39,797 nucleotides of DNA from positions 69,335 through 109,131 of the forward strand of contig NZ_JASHKR010000016.1 of NCBI RefSeq assembly GCF_030056815.1, given 5' to 3'. The notes under the pieces were generated by a model. It made no database searches. It had not been told where the DNA came from and saw only the letters and a list, made by a program, of their open reading frames with translations. The translations under genes were made by a program, and so were the position numbers. Source of the DNA: Rhodococcus sp. IEGM 1379 (GTDB lineage: Bacteria; Actinomycetota; Actinomycetes; Mycobacteriales; Mycobacteriaceae). Positions 8,630 to 17,029 of the stretch are shown one piece after another. How positions within the stretch are numbered: position 1 is the first letter of the stretch; every line of letters starts with the position of its first letter.

Positions 8630-9069
8630 GTCAGGCCGCGGGTTGCGCGCCGGCGTGGAGCGGAGCTCGTATCGGCCGGATCAAACCCGACAAAGATTTC
8701 GCCTTCGCGCTCCTCGACGGAGTACGTCTTGATGGGGACGGTGGCCGGTGGATAGACGGGTTCGCCCGTCTCCAAGTCGAAAATACTACCGTGACAAGAA
8801 CATCCGATGCCATCCTCGACGAGTTTGCCCGAGGAGAGTAGGCAGTCGAGATGTGTGCAGTAGTTCGACGTGGCATAGGCTTTTCCACCCAATCGAGCAA
8901 CGGCAAATTCGTGGTCACCAGAGAAGAACCGACGTACGATTCCTTCCGTCACCTGACCGGACCTCGCTACCCGGAAAAACTCGATGTTCTCTGCCTCAGC
9001 CGTTTCCGGTTCCATAGCGATCCCCTCTTCTGTCGTGTGGTCTGTCGTATTGTGGTTCTCGGTGCTCAT
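8626..9069 (-). CDS. Rieske [2Fe-2S] protein with the disulfide-type cluster motif
   Basis: The small soluble Rieske domain has ligands C71, H73, C90 and H93 (numbered from the first ATG). Extra cysteines C76 and C92 give CTHLDC...CSCHGS, the pattern of cytochrome bc/b6f and arsenite-oxidase Rieske proteins, where they form a disulfide near a higher-potential cluster. There is no membrane anchor or signal peptide. Two starts are possible. ATG 9069 overlaps the ALDH stop as ATGA. ATG 9015 has a strong SD (GAGGGG, 5 nt spacing) and removes an 18-residue Thr/His/Glu-rich leader, so it may be used instead. The protein is likely an electron carrier in the operon. Confidence 0.85.
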   Translation of the reverse strand: MSTENHNTTDHTTEEGIAMEPETAEAENIEFFRVARSGQVTEGIVRRFFSGDHEFAVARLGGKAYATSNYCTHLDCLLSSGKLVEDGIGCSCHGSIFDLETGEPVYPPATVPIKTYSVEEREGEIFVGFDPADTSSAPRRRATRGLT

Positions 9070-10505
9070 GCGAGCGAACCCAAGTAGATGGTCTTCTCGG
9101 ACTGGTAGAAACCCATCATCGATTCGCCGGCTTGTTCCTTGTTGGTCTGCGTGCTCGATGCCTTGAGTCCTCCGAACGGAGCATTCATACTCATTCCAGT
9201 CGTAGGCTGATTGATCTTCACCAGCCCGGTCTTCGAGCGAGCAGCGAAGGCCAAGGCAGTCCCAATGTCGTCCGTTACGACCGATGAACTCAGGCCGTAC
9301 TCGGTATCATTGGCGAGTTCAACTGCACTGTCAAAGCTTTCGGTTCGCAAGAACACCAGCAGTGGTCCGAAGACTTCCTCGGTTACGATGCGCATGCCCG
9401 GTGTTCCGCCCGAGAACACCGTCGGCGTCACGAAGAACCCATCAGCGCTATCGCCGTGGGGCGTTCCACCACAAATCAATTCAGCTCCGTCGTCCAGACC
9501 GACCTGGACGTAGTCCAGGAACTTTCGGTATTGACCCGCGCTAGCCAAGGCCCCCATCGTGACACCCTCGTCGGCGCCTGGCCCGACGACCAACTTCTGT
9601 GCCAGTACAACAACTCTGCCGAGGAGATCATCATGGATGGCGTCAACCACGATGACGCGGCTTGTGCCGGTGCAGGCCTGACCGGATAATCCGAAGGCGC
9701 CCTTCACAATCAATGATGCCGCTTTGTCGAGATCTGCACCCTCCAGAACAACAACCGGATTCTTGCCGCCCATCTCGAGTTGACTGCGCCGTTCCGGACC
9801 TACAGCAGAATGGATCGCGCGTCCCGTCTGGGTGGACCCCGTGAAAGTGATCGCATCAACGCGATTGTCGGCAACGACCGCTGCGCCGGCCTTTCCCGAT
9901 CCCTGCACCAATGCAACGACGCCTGGCGGCAATCCTCCGACCAAAAGGGCCTCGACAAAACGTTGTCCCATCAGCGGAGTCAGCTCGGATGGCTTGAACA
10001 GCACCACATTTCCGGCAGCCAGTGCTGGTCCTATCTTTCGCGACGGTATGTTCAGCGGAAAATTCCACGGAGTGATCGCCCCCACGACACCCACCGGTTC
10101 ACGGACAGTGAATACCAACCCTTCGCCCGGCGACGGGTAGGTGGTTCCAGTGGTACGGACAGCCTCGGCAGCGTAGAAGCGCAAGTTCATCGGAGTACGA
10201 CCGACCTCCATGGTCGCTTCTGCGCGAGTCTTACCTTCTTCTCGAATGAGCTCCTCGATAAGAGAAGTCGCATTCGATTCAAGATGCACCGCAGCAGTTT
10301 CCAGAATCGCTGCGCGTCGTTCAGGTGCTCTCGCCGCCCACCCCGGTGCCGCTTCGAGCAACGCAGTGACTGCGGTCTCGACGTCATCGCGTCCGGAATC
10401 GGGGAATGTCCCGATCACGTCGGAACGATCGGCCGGATTACGACGCTCGAACGTCGCACCGGACTGCGCCCCTACCCATTTACCGCCGATATAGTTCAGG
10501 CCCAT
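9066..10505 (-). CDS. NAD(P)-dependent aldehyde dehydrogenase
   Basis: The protein has 479 residues, normal for the ALDH superfamily. Catalytic residues are visible: N148 in TPWNFPLNIP, E244 in LEMGGKNP and the nucleophile C278 in GQACTGTSR. The cofactor motif FTGSTQTG is at about 221-228 and the EEVFGPLL motif is in the C-terminal third. The enzyme oxidises an aldehyde to a carboxylate. The sequence is close to the succinate-semialdehyde/benzaldehyde/vanillin-type group, but the substrate cannot be assigned. Its start overlaps the ferredoxin-reductase stop by one base, and its stop overlaps the next Rieske gene as ATGA. In this operon it probably removes an aldehyde released by the upstream oxidase. 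Confidence 0.93.
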   Translation of the reverse strand: MGLNYIGGKWVGAQSGATFERRNPADRSDVIGTFPDSGRDDVETAVTALLEAAPGWAARAPERRAAILETAAVHLESNATSLIEELIREEGKTRAEATMEVGRTPMNLRFYAAEAVRTTGTTYPSPGEGLVFTVREPVGVVGAITPWNFPLNIPSRKIGPALAAGNVVLFKPSELTPLMGQRFVEALLVGGLPPGVVALVQGSGKAGAAVVADNRVDAITFTGSTQTGRAIHSAVGPERRSQLEMGGKNPVVVLEGADLDKAASLIVKGAFGLSGQACTGTSRVIVVDAIHDDLLGRVVVLAQKLVVGPGADEGVTMGALASAGQYRKFLDYVQVGLDDGAELICGGTPHGDSADGFFVTPTVFSGGTPGMRIVTEEVFGPLLVFLRTESFDSAVELANDTEYGLSSSVVTDDIGTALAFAARSKTGLVKINQPTTGMSMNAPFGGLKASSTQTNKEQAGESMMGFYQSEKTIYLGSLA

Positions 10506-11746
10506 CAGTTGCTCGCCGCCAATTCTTCGTCATCCAGCAGATCGAAAAGATCCATGTCCATATCGCGTAGTCGCTCTGCGCTGCAATTCTTTCCGATCAG
10601 CTCACGTGCCGCACCGATGTCGTCACCACGGTCGAGCGCGAACGCTCCTCGCACAATTCCGTCGTCGAGATAGAACGCTGTGAACTCCCCGTCGTGCACG
10701 CTGCCTCGCGTCACGATCTCGGTGTGTTCGGCCCGGCCCGTGAATTGAAGGTTGACGCCGAACTGGTCGGACCAAAACCAGTGCGGTGCATCGTTGACAC
10801 CCACACGTCCCAGCATCAAGTTGGCCGTCGCTGCGCCCTGCCTGCTGGCATTGTCGAAGTGCTCGACCCTCAGGTGACGTCCTGCCCGGTCGGAATAGCG
10901 CGCAGCGACGTCACCGGCGGCGAAGACGTTGGGCACTGCTGTGCGCCCTTGCGCGTCAACTACAATTCCGCCGTCGACTGTCAGCCCGGAGGCACGCGCA
11001 ATCTCTACGTTCGGTTCGATCCCGATTCCGATGACAACAACATCGGCAGTCACGACGTCACCCGAGCTCAGCGAGATGCGAACCTCCGACGGTTCCGTGT
11101 GGACCGCCGTGACGTCGACGCCGGTGATGACATGCACTCCGTTGTCGCGTTGCAGTTGCATACAAACCGCGCCCATTTCTGCGCCGACGATATGAGCGAG
11201 AGGAATCGGCGCTCGCTCGATGACGGTAACCTCGCAGCCAAGACTTCTTGCAGTTGAGGCGATTTCGAGACCGACAAACCCGCCGCCGATGAGCGCAACG
11301 TGTGCCCCCGGACGCAGCTGGGTCGCCAAGCGCTGCGCATCGTCGATAGTGCGGAGATAGTGCACACGATTAGCAGTGGGACCGGTGACGGCCATGGCCC
11401 GTGGGCGTCCACCTGTCGCGATGAGAACAGCGTCGGCTGCGATCGCTCTGCCGTCGACCAATTCGACCACGCCTGCGCCTGAGTCGATCCGACTCGCCGC
11501 AGTGCCGGTCAGCAATTCCACATTGTTCTTCTCGCGCCAGGTCTGAGGCAACAACATCAGAGAGTCGAGAGAGTCTGTGCCGGCAAGAAATTCCTTGGAC
11601 AAGGGAGGGCGCTGGTACGGTGCATGGTTTTCGTCGCCGATCAACACGATACGACCGTCAAATCCCCTGCGGCGCAGAGTACGTGCCGCAACAGCAGCGG
11701 TCTGTCCCGCACCAATGGTGACGATAGTACCGAGGGATGTGGTCAT
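10505..11746 (-). CDS. FAD-dependent ferredoxin reductase (oxygenase-coupled type)
   Basis: I place the start at ATG 11746, which overlaps the Rieske stop as ATGA and gives 413 residues. The upstream extension of the frame runs through the Rieske gene in another phase. The N-terminal FAD site is GAGQTAAVAA, followed by PYQRPPLSKEFL, which is typical of BphA4-like and rubredoxin/putidaredoxin reductases. A second dinucleotide site, LIGGGFVGLEIA, fits NAD(P)H, and VFAAGDVA contacts FAD near residue 280. These enzymes pass electrons from NADH to a Rieske or [2Fe-2S] ferredoxin. The two Rieske genes on either side of this gene and the ALDH gene are the obvious partners. Confidence 0.92.
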   Translation of the reverse strand: MTTSLGTIVTIGAGQTAAVAARTLRRRGFDGRIVLIGDENHAPYQRPPLSKEFLAGTDSLDSLMLLPQTWREKNNVELLTGTAASRIDSGAGVVELVDGRAIAADAVLIATGGRPRAMAVTGPTANRVHYLRTIDDAQRLATQLRPGAHVALIGGGFVGLEIASTARSLGCEVTVIERAPIPLAHIVGAEMGAVCMQLQRDNGVHVITGVDVTAVHTEPSEVRISLSSGDVVTADVVVIGIGIEPNVEIARASGLTVDGGIVVDAQGRTAVPNVFAAGDVAARYSDRAGRHLRVEHFDNASRQGAATANLMLGRVGVNDAPHWFWSDQFGVNLQFTGRAEHTEIVTRGSVHDGEFTAFYLDDGIVRGAFALDRGDDIGAARELIGKNCSAERLRDMDMDLFDLLDDEELAASN

Positions 11747-12093
11747 GACAAGGCCTGCTCTCGTACGGGTGCCGCAGCGGTGCGCGGTGTCAGATCGACA
11801 TAAATGACATCGTCCTCGACGGTCACCGGATAGGTCGGTTGGCAGAGGTCTTGGTCTTCTTCGTAGCCGGACTCGAGGTCGAAGGCCCATTGGTGCCCGG
11901 GGCAGATCACTCGCCCGTGCAGGATCGTGCCCTTGGTGAGGGAGCGATCCGCGTGTATGCACAGGTCACGGAACGCATAGATACGTCCGTCGGCTTGAAA
12001 GAGTGCGATCGCGGTCGCGCCCACCTCGACGCGCAACTTGGTGCGCCTTCCGAGATCGCGCAGGGCCGCGACTCTGGTCCAATTCGTATCCAT
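11743..12093 (-). CDS. Rieske-type [2Fe-2S] ferredoxin
   Basis: I choose ATG 12093, which has a GAAGGGA SD and gives 116 residues. The longer frame from 12141 adds a poorly conserved leader. The ligands are C45 and H47 in CIHAD and C64 and H67 in CPGHQW, with no extra cysteines. This is the low-potential ferredoxin type seen in NirD and in aromatic-dioxygenase ferredoxins such as BphF. With the adjoining reductase, whose start overlaps this stop as ATGA, it forms an NADH-to-oxygenase electron chain. The likely acceptor is the diiron protein encoded just upstream, but that is inference. Confidence 0.9.
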   Translation of the reverse strand: MDTNWTRVAALRDLGRRTKLRVEVGATAIALFQADGRIYAFRDLCIHADRSLTKGTILHGRVICPGHQWAFDLESGYEEDQDLCQPTYPVTVEDDVIYVDLTPRTAAAPVREQALS

Positions 12094-12185
12094 GTCGTCC
12101 CTTCGACAACTCGATGATTCGACGGGTACCGCAGGTGGCAAAGTTCGCTATCTCCGCCACCTGCGGTGATGATGGTCAAACAGGT

Positions 12186-12905
12186 TCAGGCGGTGACGAG
12201 TTCGAGATCAGTCGCCACGTAGGTGTCGTAGAGCCCCTTGGTGTAGCTGAAGCGCATTTCCGCGCCCCACTTGACCAACTGCAGGCAGCGGGCTTGCAAC
12301 TCCGGGGTATCTGCGTGGTCGAGCACAATCTGGTATCCACGCTCACCGTGGACGACGTCGGATGTGATGTGCAGTTCAAAGAATTCGATCTCGTCCTCGG
12401 TGAATCCGTATACCTCGCGAAGCGGAATGATCTGCTTCTTGTAGATACTCGGAACCTGCGACTCGAGCCCGACGACCAGCGCAGCGGTCGCGACGACAAA
12501 GTGCTCACGCTGGGAAACGGCGTAGCACCAGGACTGCAGCCCGCGAGTGATGGCACTCATGTTGGACGGATTCTCGATCTGCTCGCGAGTTGTGCCACAG
12601 GCCTCACCGAACTTGATCAGCAGGTCGGTGTGGCGAATATCTGCAAGCTCCTCCTCGTACATGTTCTGGAGTGTGAAGTCCTTGGCATTGGTGTACGTGT
12701 CGGGAGTATTGGAGTAGATGTTCGCAAGGTAGTCGGCAAACGGTCCGACGTAGTGGTAGTGGTTTTCGGCCCAGCGCGCGAAGTGGTGCTTCTCGAGCTT
12801 GCCTTCTGCCCATGCCTTGCTGAAGGAGGCGTTTGCAGCCTCACGGCCAACCAGCGCTCCTTCGAGGGCTGCGCGGAAATCTTCGCGGTTCAAGAGTTCG
12901 GTCAT
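12186..12905 (-). CDS. Haem-oxygenase-like diiron oxidase (HDO; CADD/PqqC/TenA-like)
   Basis: The protein has 239 residues from ATG 12905 (GAGG SD). The frame upstream to 13001 is probably untranslated. It is an all-helical TenA/PqqC/CADD-type protein. A full six-ligand diiron set can be placed by analogy with CADD spacing: E85 and H92 (E-x6-H), E148, and H179, D183 and H186 (HxxxDxxH). Characterised HDO enzymes do very different oxidations: CADD (p-aminobenzoate formation), UndA (fatty-acid decarboxylation), BesC (amino-acid C-C cleavage) and SznF (N-hydroxylation). The ferredoxin and reductase genes next to it suggest that it receives electrons and acts as an oxygenase or lyase. Its position near the head of the operon makes it the likely entry enzyme. 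Confidence 0.82.
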   Translation of the reverse strand: MTELLNREDFRAALEGALVGREAANASFSKAWAEGKLEKHHFARWAENHYHYVGPFADYLANIYSNTPDTYTNAKDFTLQNMYEEELADIRHTDLLIKFGEACGTTREQIENPSNMSAITRGLQSWCYAVSQREHFVVATAALVVGLESQVPSIYKKQIIPLREVYGFTEDEIEFFELHITSDVVHGERGYQIVLDHADTPELQARCLQLVKWGAEMRFSYTKGLYDTYVATDLELVTA

Positions 12906-13039
12906 GATCTGCCTCGTTCTTTCCTGATGTAGAAGATGATTCGTTGCCGACGTTAATAGGCATCGCAACGGTTCACTACGGTCAAAAGATCCGAATATCA
13001 ACGTCTTTCGGGTGCACTATGTACTTGCCAACGGCTTCG

Positions 13040-13486
13040 TCAGACGTGTGCGGACGTAAGTGCCTCGAACTCTGCGAGCATGGCGGCCCCTACTGCCTTG
13101 TCCTGCTTGCCATTTCCGCCGCTAATGCCCACACCCCCGACGATCTGGCCGTTGTACAGCAAGGGGAAGCCGCCGACGAACACCGCGAACTTGCCCGGGA
13201 GCATGTGGCTGATGCCAAATGCCTCGTTACCGGGAAGCGCGGGGCCGTCGGGGGCCTCGTTGAACAAATGCGTTGCACGCTCGTGTCCAGCAGCCGTGAA
13301 AGCCTTGGCAATCGAGATATCGACTCCGGTCAAACGTCCACCCGGCAGCCTGTGCAGCGCAAGCACGTTGCCACCGTCGTCTACTACACAGAGCGTCTGC
13401 TTGACTCCGAGCTCCTCTGCCTTCGCACGTCCAGCAGCAAGCAAGGGGAGAGCGTCGTCGAGTGTGATTCGGTAAACCTGATGCAT
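13040..13486 (-). CDS. GlcG/HbpS-family protein
   Basis: The protein has 148 residues and shows the family's core: ITLDDA at the N-terminus, CVVDDGGNVLALHR at about 33-46, SIAKAFTAA near 58-66 and FVGGFPLLYNGQIVGGVGISGG at 103-124. HbpS of Streptomyces binds haem and senses redox stress. GlcG-like proteins occur as accessory genes in many catabolic operons with unclear function. There is no signal peptide. The SD GGAGA lies 4 nt before the ATG. It is the first gene of the leftward operon and is divergent from the PucR regulator. A 134-bp gap separates it from the diiron oxidase gene, so a second promoter there is possible. Confidence 0.85.
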   Translation of the reverse strand: MHQVYRITLDDALPLLAAGRAKAEELGVKQTLCVVDDGGNVLALHRLPGGRLTGVDISIAKAFTAAGHERATHLFNEAPDGPALPGNEAFGISHMLPGKFAVFVGGFPLLYNGQIVGGVGISGGNGKQDKAVGAAMLAEFEALTSAHV

Positions 13487-13661
13487 ATCGTCTCCGTCGA
13501 ATGGGCGTTGTGACTGATGAATGGATTTCTACCAGCGCAGTTCGATCCAGGCGAGGGTCAAAACAACCCGCATTCACCCCGACCGATGGGCATCATGCAC
13601 ATGACGACAGTCACAGCGGTAGGTCATACTGCACACCTGATCTACGGCAAGGAGCGCCATC
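13487..13661. promoter_or_regulatory. Divergent promoter region between the operon and its PucR-type regulator
   Basis: This 175-bp gap lies between two divergent start codons and should carry both promoters. TGTGACTG at 13509-13516 and its complement CAGTCACA at 13609-13616 form a widely spaced inverted pair, 100 bp from start to start. These could be half-sites bound by a looping regulator, but 8-mers can pair by chance. No clear -35/-10 boxes were identified. Confidence 0.35.
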
Positions 13662-15359
13662 ATGAACAACCGGCACGTGGGAAACACGACGGACTCGGAG
13701 CACGTCGAGGCCGAAAGATTGTCGCTGGGCGGTCTCCTCGAAGAACCTATTTTCGACAGGTCACGCATACTGGCCGGGTCGGATCACATGGACTCTGCGG
13801 TCACCTGGTGTCTGCCATGGGATGAAGTATTGAGCAGACCCGACTCGTTGGCGGGCGTGGTTGTCTATACCCGCCCTGAATCACTTTCCGGTGCTGAACT
13901 GAAACTGAAATCGCTCCTCGCGCGCGGAGCCGGCGCCGTGATCGTCGACGGAACAGCACCCGCCAGCACAGTGTGGCCGCCGTCCCTACCCGCCGTGGAA
14001 CTTGCTTTCCCCGTAGGATTTACAGTGCTGAACAAGCTCCTGGCAGAACGTGCGCTCACACAGGAAGCGCATGTGATGCGGTACGGCGTGATGGTGCATC
14101 AGTCCCTCGCCGCCCTACTTCATCGTGGCGCTGGGGTCCCGATGCTCGTTCGGGAAGTCAGTTCCCTGACGTCACGCCCCGCCCTAGCCCTCGACGTCCG
14201 AGGGAAACTGATTTATCAATCCGGACTGCCGGACAAAGAAGGCGAAGCCACATCCACACTGGTGATGTCACTGACGGCAAGTCTGCCCACTACAACCGAA
14301 GCAGAGGTTTTCCGCTCACACGAAGTGCATGTGATCGAACTGCCTGCGGTAAAACCGGATTCAGCGCCGACCATGGCGATCGCGTCCGCAATGCACCTCG
14401 CGGGTCGCCATGAAGGATGGGTTGTGGTCCTGGCCGTTTCCGACAAGCCGCGTCGACACGACATCGCGCAGTACAAGGTGGTTGTCGAGCAGGCAGGCAC
14501 GATCATCGGTACCGAGATGCTTCGACAGCGAAGCGTCGACGAGGCCGAGGAACGTGCGAAGGGCGACTTCGTGCAAGCACTCGTGCATGGAAATTTTGCA
14601 AATGATCTGGACCTGACTACTCGGGCCGACCTGCATGAGATAGACCTCGACCTGGACTACATCGTCTTTGTCGCACCAGGATTGGTCGACCGCACTGGTA
14701 GTCACCCGAGCGCGAGCATGGTGCGCCTTGCGCGGTATGCGGCGGGAGTGCTACCGCACCGGGACGTCAAGTCTCACGTAACGGTGATCGGCGACTTCCT
14801 GATCGTCGTGAGATCTCTGAGAAGCGAAAACCAAAGCGAGATCGACGAATATGCCAACGCGATGTCTGCAGATTTGGAAAAGCGTCTGGGTCAACGTATT
14901 CCGGTTGCCCACGGCACCAGATCACACGGTGTGCGACATATCGATGCGAGCTATCGCGAAGCCCGAATTGCTCTGGGCATCGCCGCTCGTCTCGATCTAT
15001 CGGGTTCGGTGTCTTACCGAGATCTTCGCGGATTCGGCGTGCTTGCAGTTGCGGCTGATACAAGCGAGAGCCGTCGGCTGATCGACGACATACTCGGGCC
15101 ATTGCGCACTCCCGGTGGGCCGCCGGACTTCGAAAAGATTCTGTTCGCCTACCTCGCCGAAGCCGGAAACACCAATGCCGCAGCACGAAAGCTCGGCTTG
15201 CATCGGAATACGATGATCTCCAAGCTCGATCGAATCTCCCGATCGATCGGCCTGGATCTCAAGCAAGCGGAAAACCAGTTCACGATCTGGTTGGCACTGA
15301 GATTGGACCTCCTGTCGACAGTTAGAGCGGGAGTAGATCAGGAGATGCGTCCGACTTGA
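13662..15359 (+). CDS. PucR-family transcriptional regulator
   Basis: The protein has 565 residues, with an AAGGAG SD before the ATG. Residues 13-130 match the PucR N-terminal ligand-sensing region, with LAGSDHMDSAVTW followed by a VVVYTR strand and the GAGAVIV segment. The middle holds a CdaR-like GGDEF-related domain. The C-terminus at about 505-545 is the PucR helix-turn-helix, with NTNAAARKLGLHRNTMISKL. PucR-type proteins usually activate catabolic operons for nitrogen compounds in response to a pathway metabolite. The divergent position makes it the likely regulator of the 13486-6598 operon. Its stop is 2 bp from the stop of the convergent exporter gene. Confidence 0.9.
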   Translation: MNNRHVGNTTDSEHVEAERLSLGGLLEEPIFDRSRILAGSDHMDSAVTWCLPWDEVLSRPDSLAGVVVYTRPESLSGAELKLKSLLARGAGAVIVDGTAPASTVWPPSLPAVELAFPVGFTVLNKLLAERALTQEAHVMRYGVMVHQSLAALLHRGAGVPMLVREVSSLTSRPALALDVRGKLIYQSGLPDKEGEATSTLVMSLTASLPTTTEAEVFRSHEVHVIELPAVKPDSAPTMAIASAMHLAGRHEGWVVVLAVSDKPRRHDIAQYKVVVEQAGTIIGTEMLRQRSVDEAEERAKGDFVQALVHGNFANDLDLTTRADLHEIDLDLDYIVFVAPGLVDRTGSHPSASMVRLARYAAGVLPHRDVKSHVTVIGDFLIVVRSLRSENQSEIDEYANAMSADLEKRLGQRIPVAHGTRSHGVRHIDASYREARIALGIAARLDLSGSVSYRDLRGFGVLAVAADTSESRRLIDDILGPLRTPGGPPDFEKILFAYLAEAGNTNAAARKLGLHRNTMISKLDRISRSIGLDLKQAENQFTIWLALRLDLLSTVRAGVDQEMRPT

Positions 15360-15361
15360 TT

Positions 15362-16741
15362 TCATGCCCCCGCAGGGTCTTCACCGACGAAGCTGGCCGC
15401 AAGCCCCGCCACTACGACGACCGCAGATACCCCGAACAGCAACGCAAACGGCCGGTCCATCACGTTGACGGCGATTCCCACCCACGCGGCACCGACAGCC
15501 GATCCACCGAAACGAATGAGGTTGAACAAACCGAGACCAGTACCCACCGCGCCTGCCGGGGAACGCGTGGATCCAGCTGCCGCCGGTGTCTGGACCATGG
15601 CAATTCCGATTCCGATCACGATCAGGACTGCGCCCAACGACCACACGTTCCTTACGTCGAGCTGGAGAATCGTTGCGAGAGTGCACAGGCCGGCAACCAG
15701 GAGTGCGAGCCCGGACCGCATGATCATCCTGCCACCGAACCTGTCGACAAAATATCCGACGACCGGCGCGGCGATGGTCATCGACACCGGGAGCACAAAG
15801 AGCACCAGCCCTGCCTGGGTCGTGGAACTTCCGCCCGTAGTGAGAAACACTGGTAGCGCAAGCAATACGGCACCCAGTGCGAACATCTGCGTGAACGCTG
15901 CAAGTGAACTACGCAGGAATCGCGATTCGATTACCAGGTCGATAGGTACGAATGGATTCGTCGCCCTTGTGCACCAGACCACGAACAGTGCCACCAACGC
16001 GATCCCGGCAACAACGAGAAGGCCGCTAAGCCAACCATTTCGGATTCCGCGTGAAGCAAGAGAGATTCCGAGTATTATCGTCGCGGCACCGGTGGTCAGC
16101 GAGATCGCACCGACCCAGTCCAGATGCATCTTCTTCCCGGGATATCGAGGGATACATTTCATCGTGGCGACATAGCCGATGAGTGCAACCGGAATGAGGG
16201 GCACAAATACCCAGCGCCAACCCAGCAGGTCACTGACCACACCACCAAGCGAGGGGCCCATCGCTTGCCCGATTCCGTTCACAGCAGCCCAGACCCCGAC
16301 TGCGCGGGCTCGCCGCGCCGGTCCGAAAAGCCAGGCTATGAGGCCCATAACGGCCGGTGCGAATGCCGCTGCAGCAATACCCCCCAGGGATCGCCACACC
16401 ACCAGCACGGGGAGCGACGGCGCCAACGATGCACCCAGTGAGCAGACGGCAGTGCCGATCAACGCTGCGCAGTAGACCCGTCGGCGCCCGAAACGATCGC
16501 CAACCCACCCCGCGAGAGGCATCGTCGCCGCGAAGGTCAGCAGAAACCCGACAACTACAAAGATTCCACTGGTCAACGGGGCATCGAAATCGACGAGAAT
16601 CGAGGTGAGCGGAACATTGACGATGTTGTTGCTCACCGTCCCGACAAACGTGCCCACCAACAACGCAGCGAGTGCGGGCGAGGTACCCTGGTCGACTCGT
16701 GAATCGGCCCCCGATCGGGTTGCGCCTGTAGTTGTGCTCAT
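15362..16741 (-). CDS. MFS drug/siderophore-type exporter, 14-TM DHA2 family
   Basis: The protein has 459 residues with many hydrophobic segments. The first intracellular loop has the MFS motif GDRFGRRR, and motif C-like VNGIGQAMGPSLGG is in TM5, which marks a drug:H+ antiporter of the EmrB/QacA (DHA2) group. Its promoter carries a strong DtxR/IdeR-type iron box 57 bp upstream, so expression should rise when iron is scarce. That fits export of a siderophore or a metal chelate, although no siderophore synthesis gene is present. The product of the neighbouring operon could also be a substrate. Confidence 0.85.
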   Translation of the reverse strand: MSTTTGATRSGADSRVDQGTSPALAALLVGTFVGTVSNNIVNVPLTSILVDFDAPLTSGIFVVVGFLLTFAATMPLAGWVGDRFGRRRVYCAALIGTAVCSLGASLAPSLPVLVVWRSLGGIAAAAFAPAVMGLIAWLFGPARRARAVGVWAAVNGIGQAMGPSLGGVVSDLLGWRWVFVPLIPVALIGYVATMKCIPRYPGKKMHLDWVGAISLTTGAATIILGISLASRGIRNGWLSGLLVVAGIALVALFVVWCTRATNPFVPIDLVIESRFLRSSLAAFTQMFALGAVLLALPVFLTTGGSSTTQAGLVLFVLPVSMTIAAPVVGYFVDRFGGRMIMRSGLALLVAGLCTLATILQLDVRNVWSLGAVLIVIGIGIAMVQTPAAAGSTRSPAGAVGTGLGLFNLIRFGGSAVGAAWVGIAVNVMDRPFALLFGVSAVVVVAGLAASFVGEDPAGA

Positions 16742-16797
16742 GAGTTAAATCCGTTTCCATTGTGCACGCGAGAGAAGGTGCGACTGAGACTTCATAT

Positions 16798-16816
16798 TTA
16801 GGTAAGGTTAACCTTA
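16798..16816. promoter_or_regulatory. IdeR/DtxR iron box
   Basis: TTAGGTAAGGTTAACCTTA matches the actinobacterial 19-bp IdeR/DtxR consensus (TTAGGTTAGGCTAACCTAA) at 16 of 19 positions and is centred on GGTTAACC. It lies 57 bp upstream of the leftward DHA2 exporter and 213 bp upstream of the rightward permease, so the exporter is the more likely target. With iron-loaded IdeR the promoter would be repressed. Confidence 0.82.
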
Positions 16817-17029
16817 TTACGCGAGGTATGGGTTTCCGAAAGCTACTGCTACGCAACAATTCTTAACATAATGGTCACAACCAGATGCCGCTTTATCTGA
16901 CGTGGGGCATATTGCACATCTATGCTCGACTGGAGCTGTGCAGACTGGCCGTTGACCCACGAAAACACCCCGAGCACTATCACTCAATCAGTAATCGCGA
17001 CTTTGGCACGAACTCACAAGGGGCGCAAC

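Noticed and set aside
11747-11962. N-terminal 72-residue extension of the ferredoxin reductase frame
   Set aside because: It overlaps the Rieske gene in another phase and is Arg/His-rich. The ATG at 11746 with ATGA overlap gives the family's normal start just before the FAD site.
16922-17029. 36-residue N-terminal extension of the permease frame
   Set aside because: It is hydrophilic and has no SD, whereas GTG 17030 has AAGGGGCG just upstream and directly precedes TM1.
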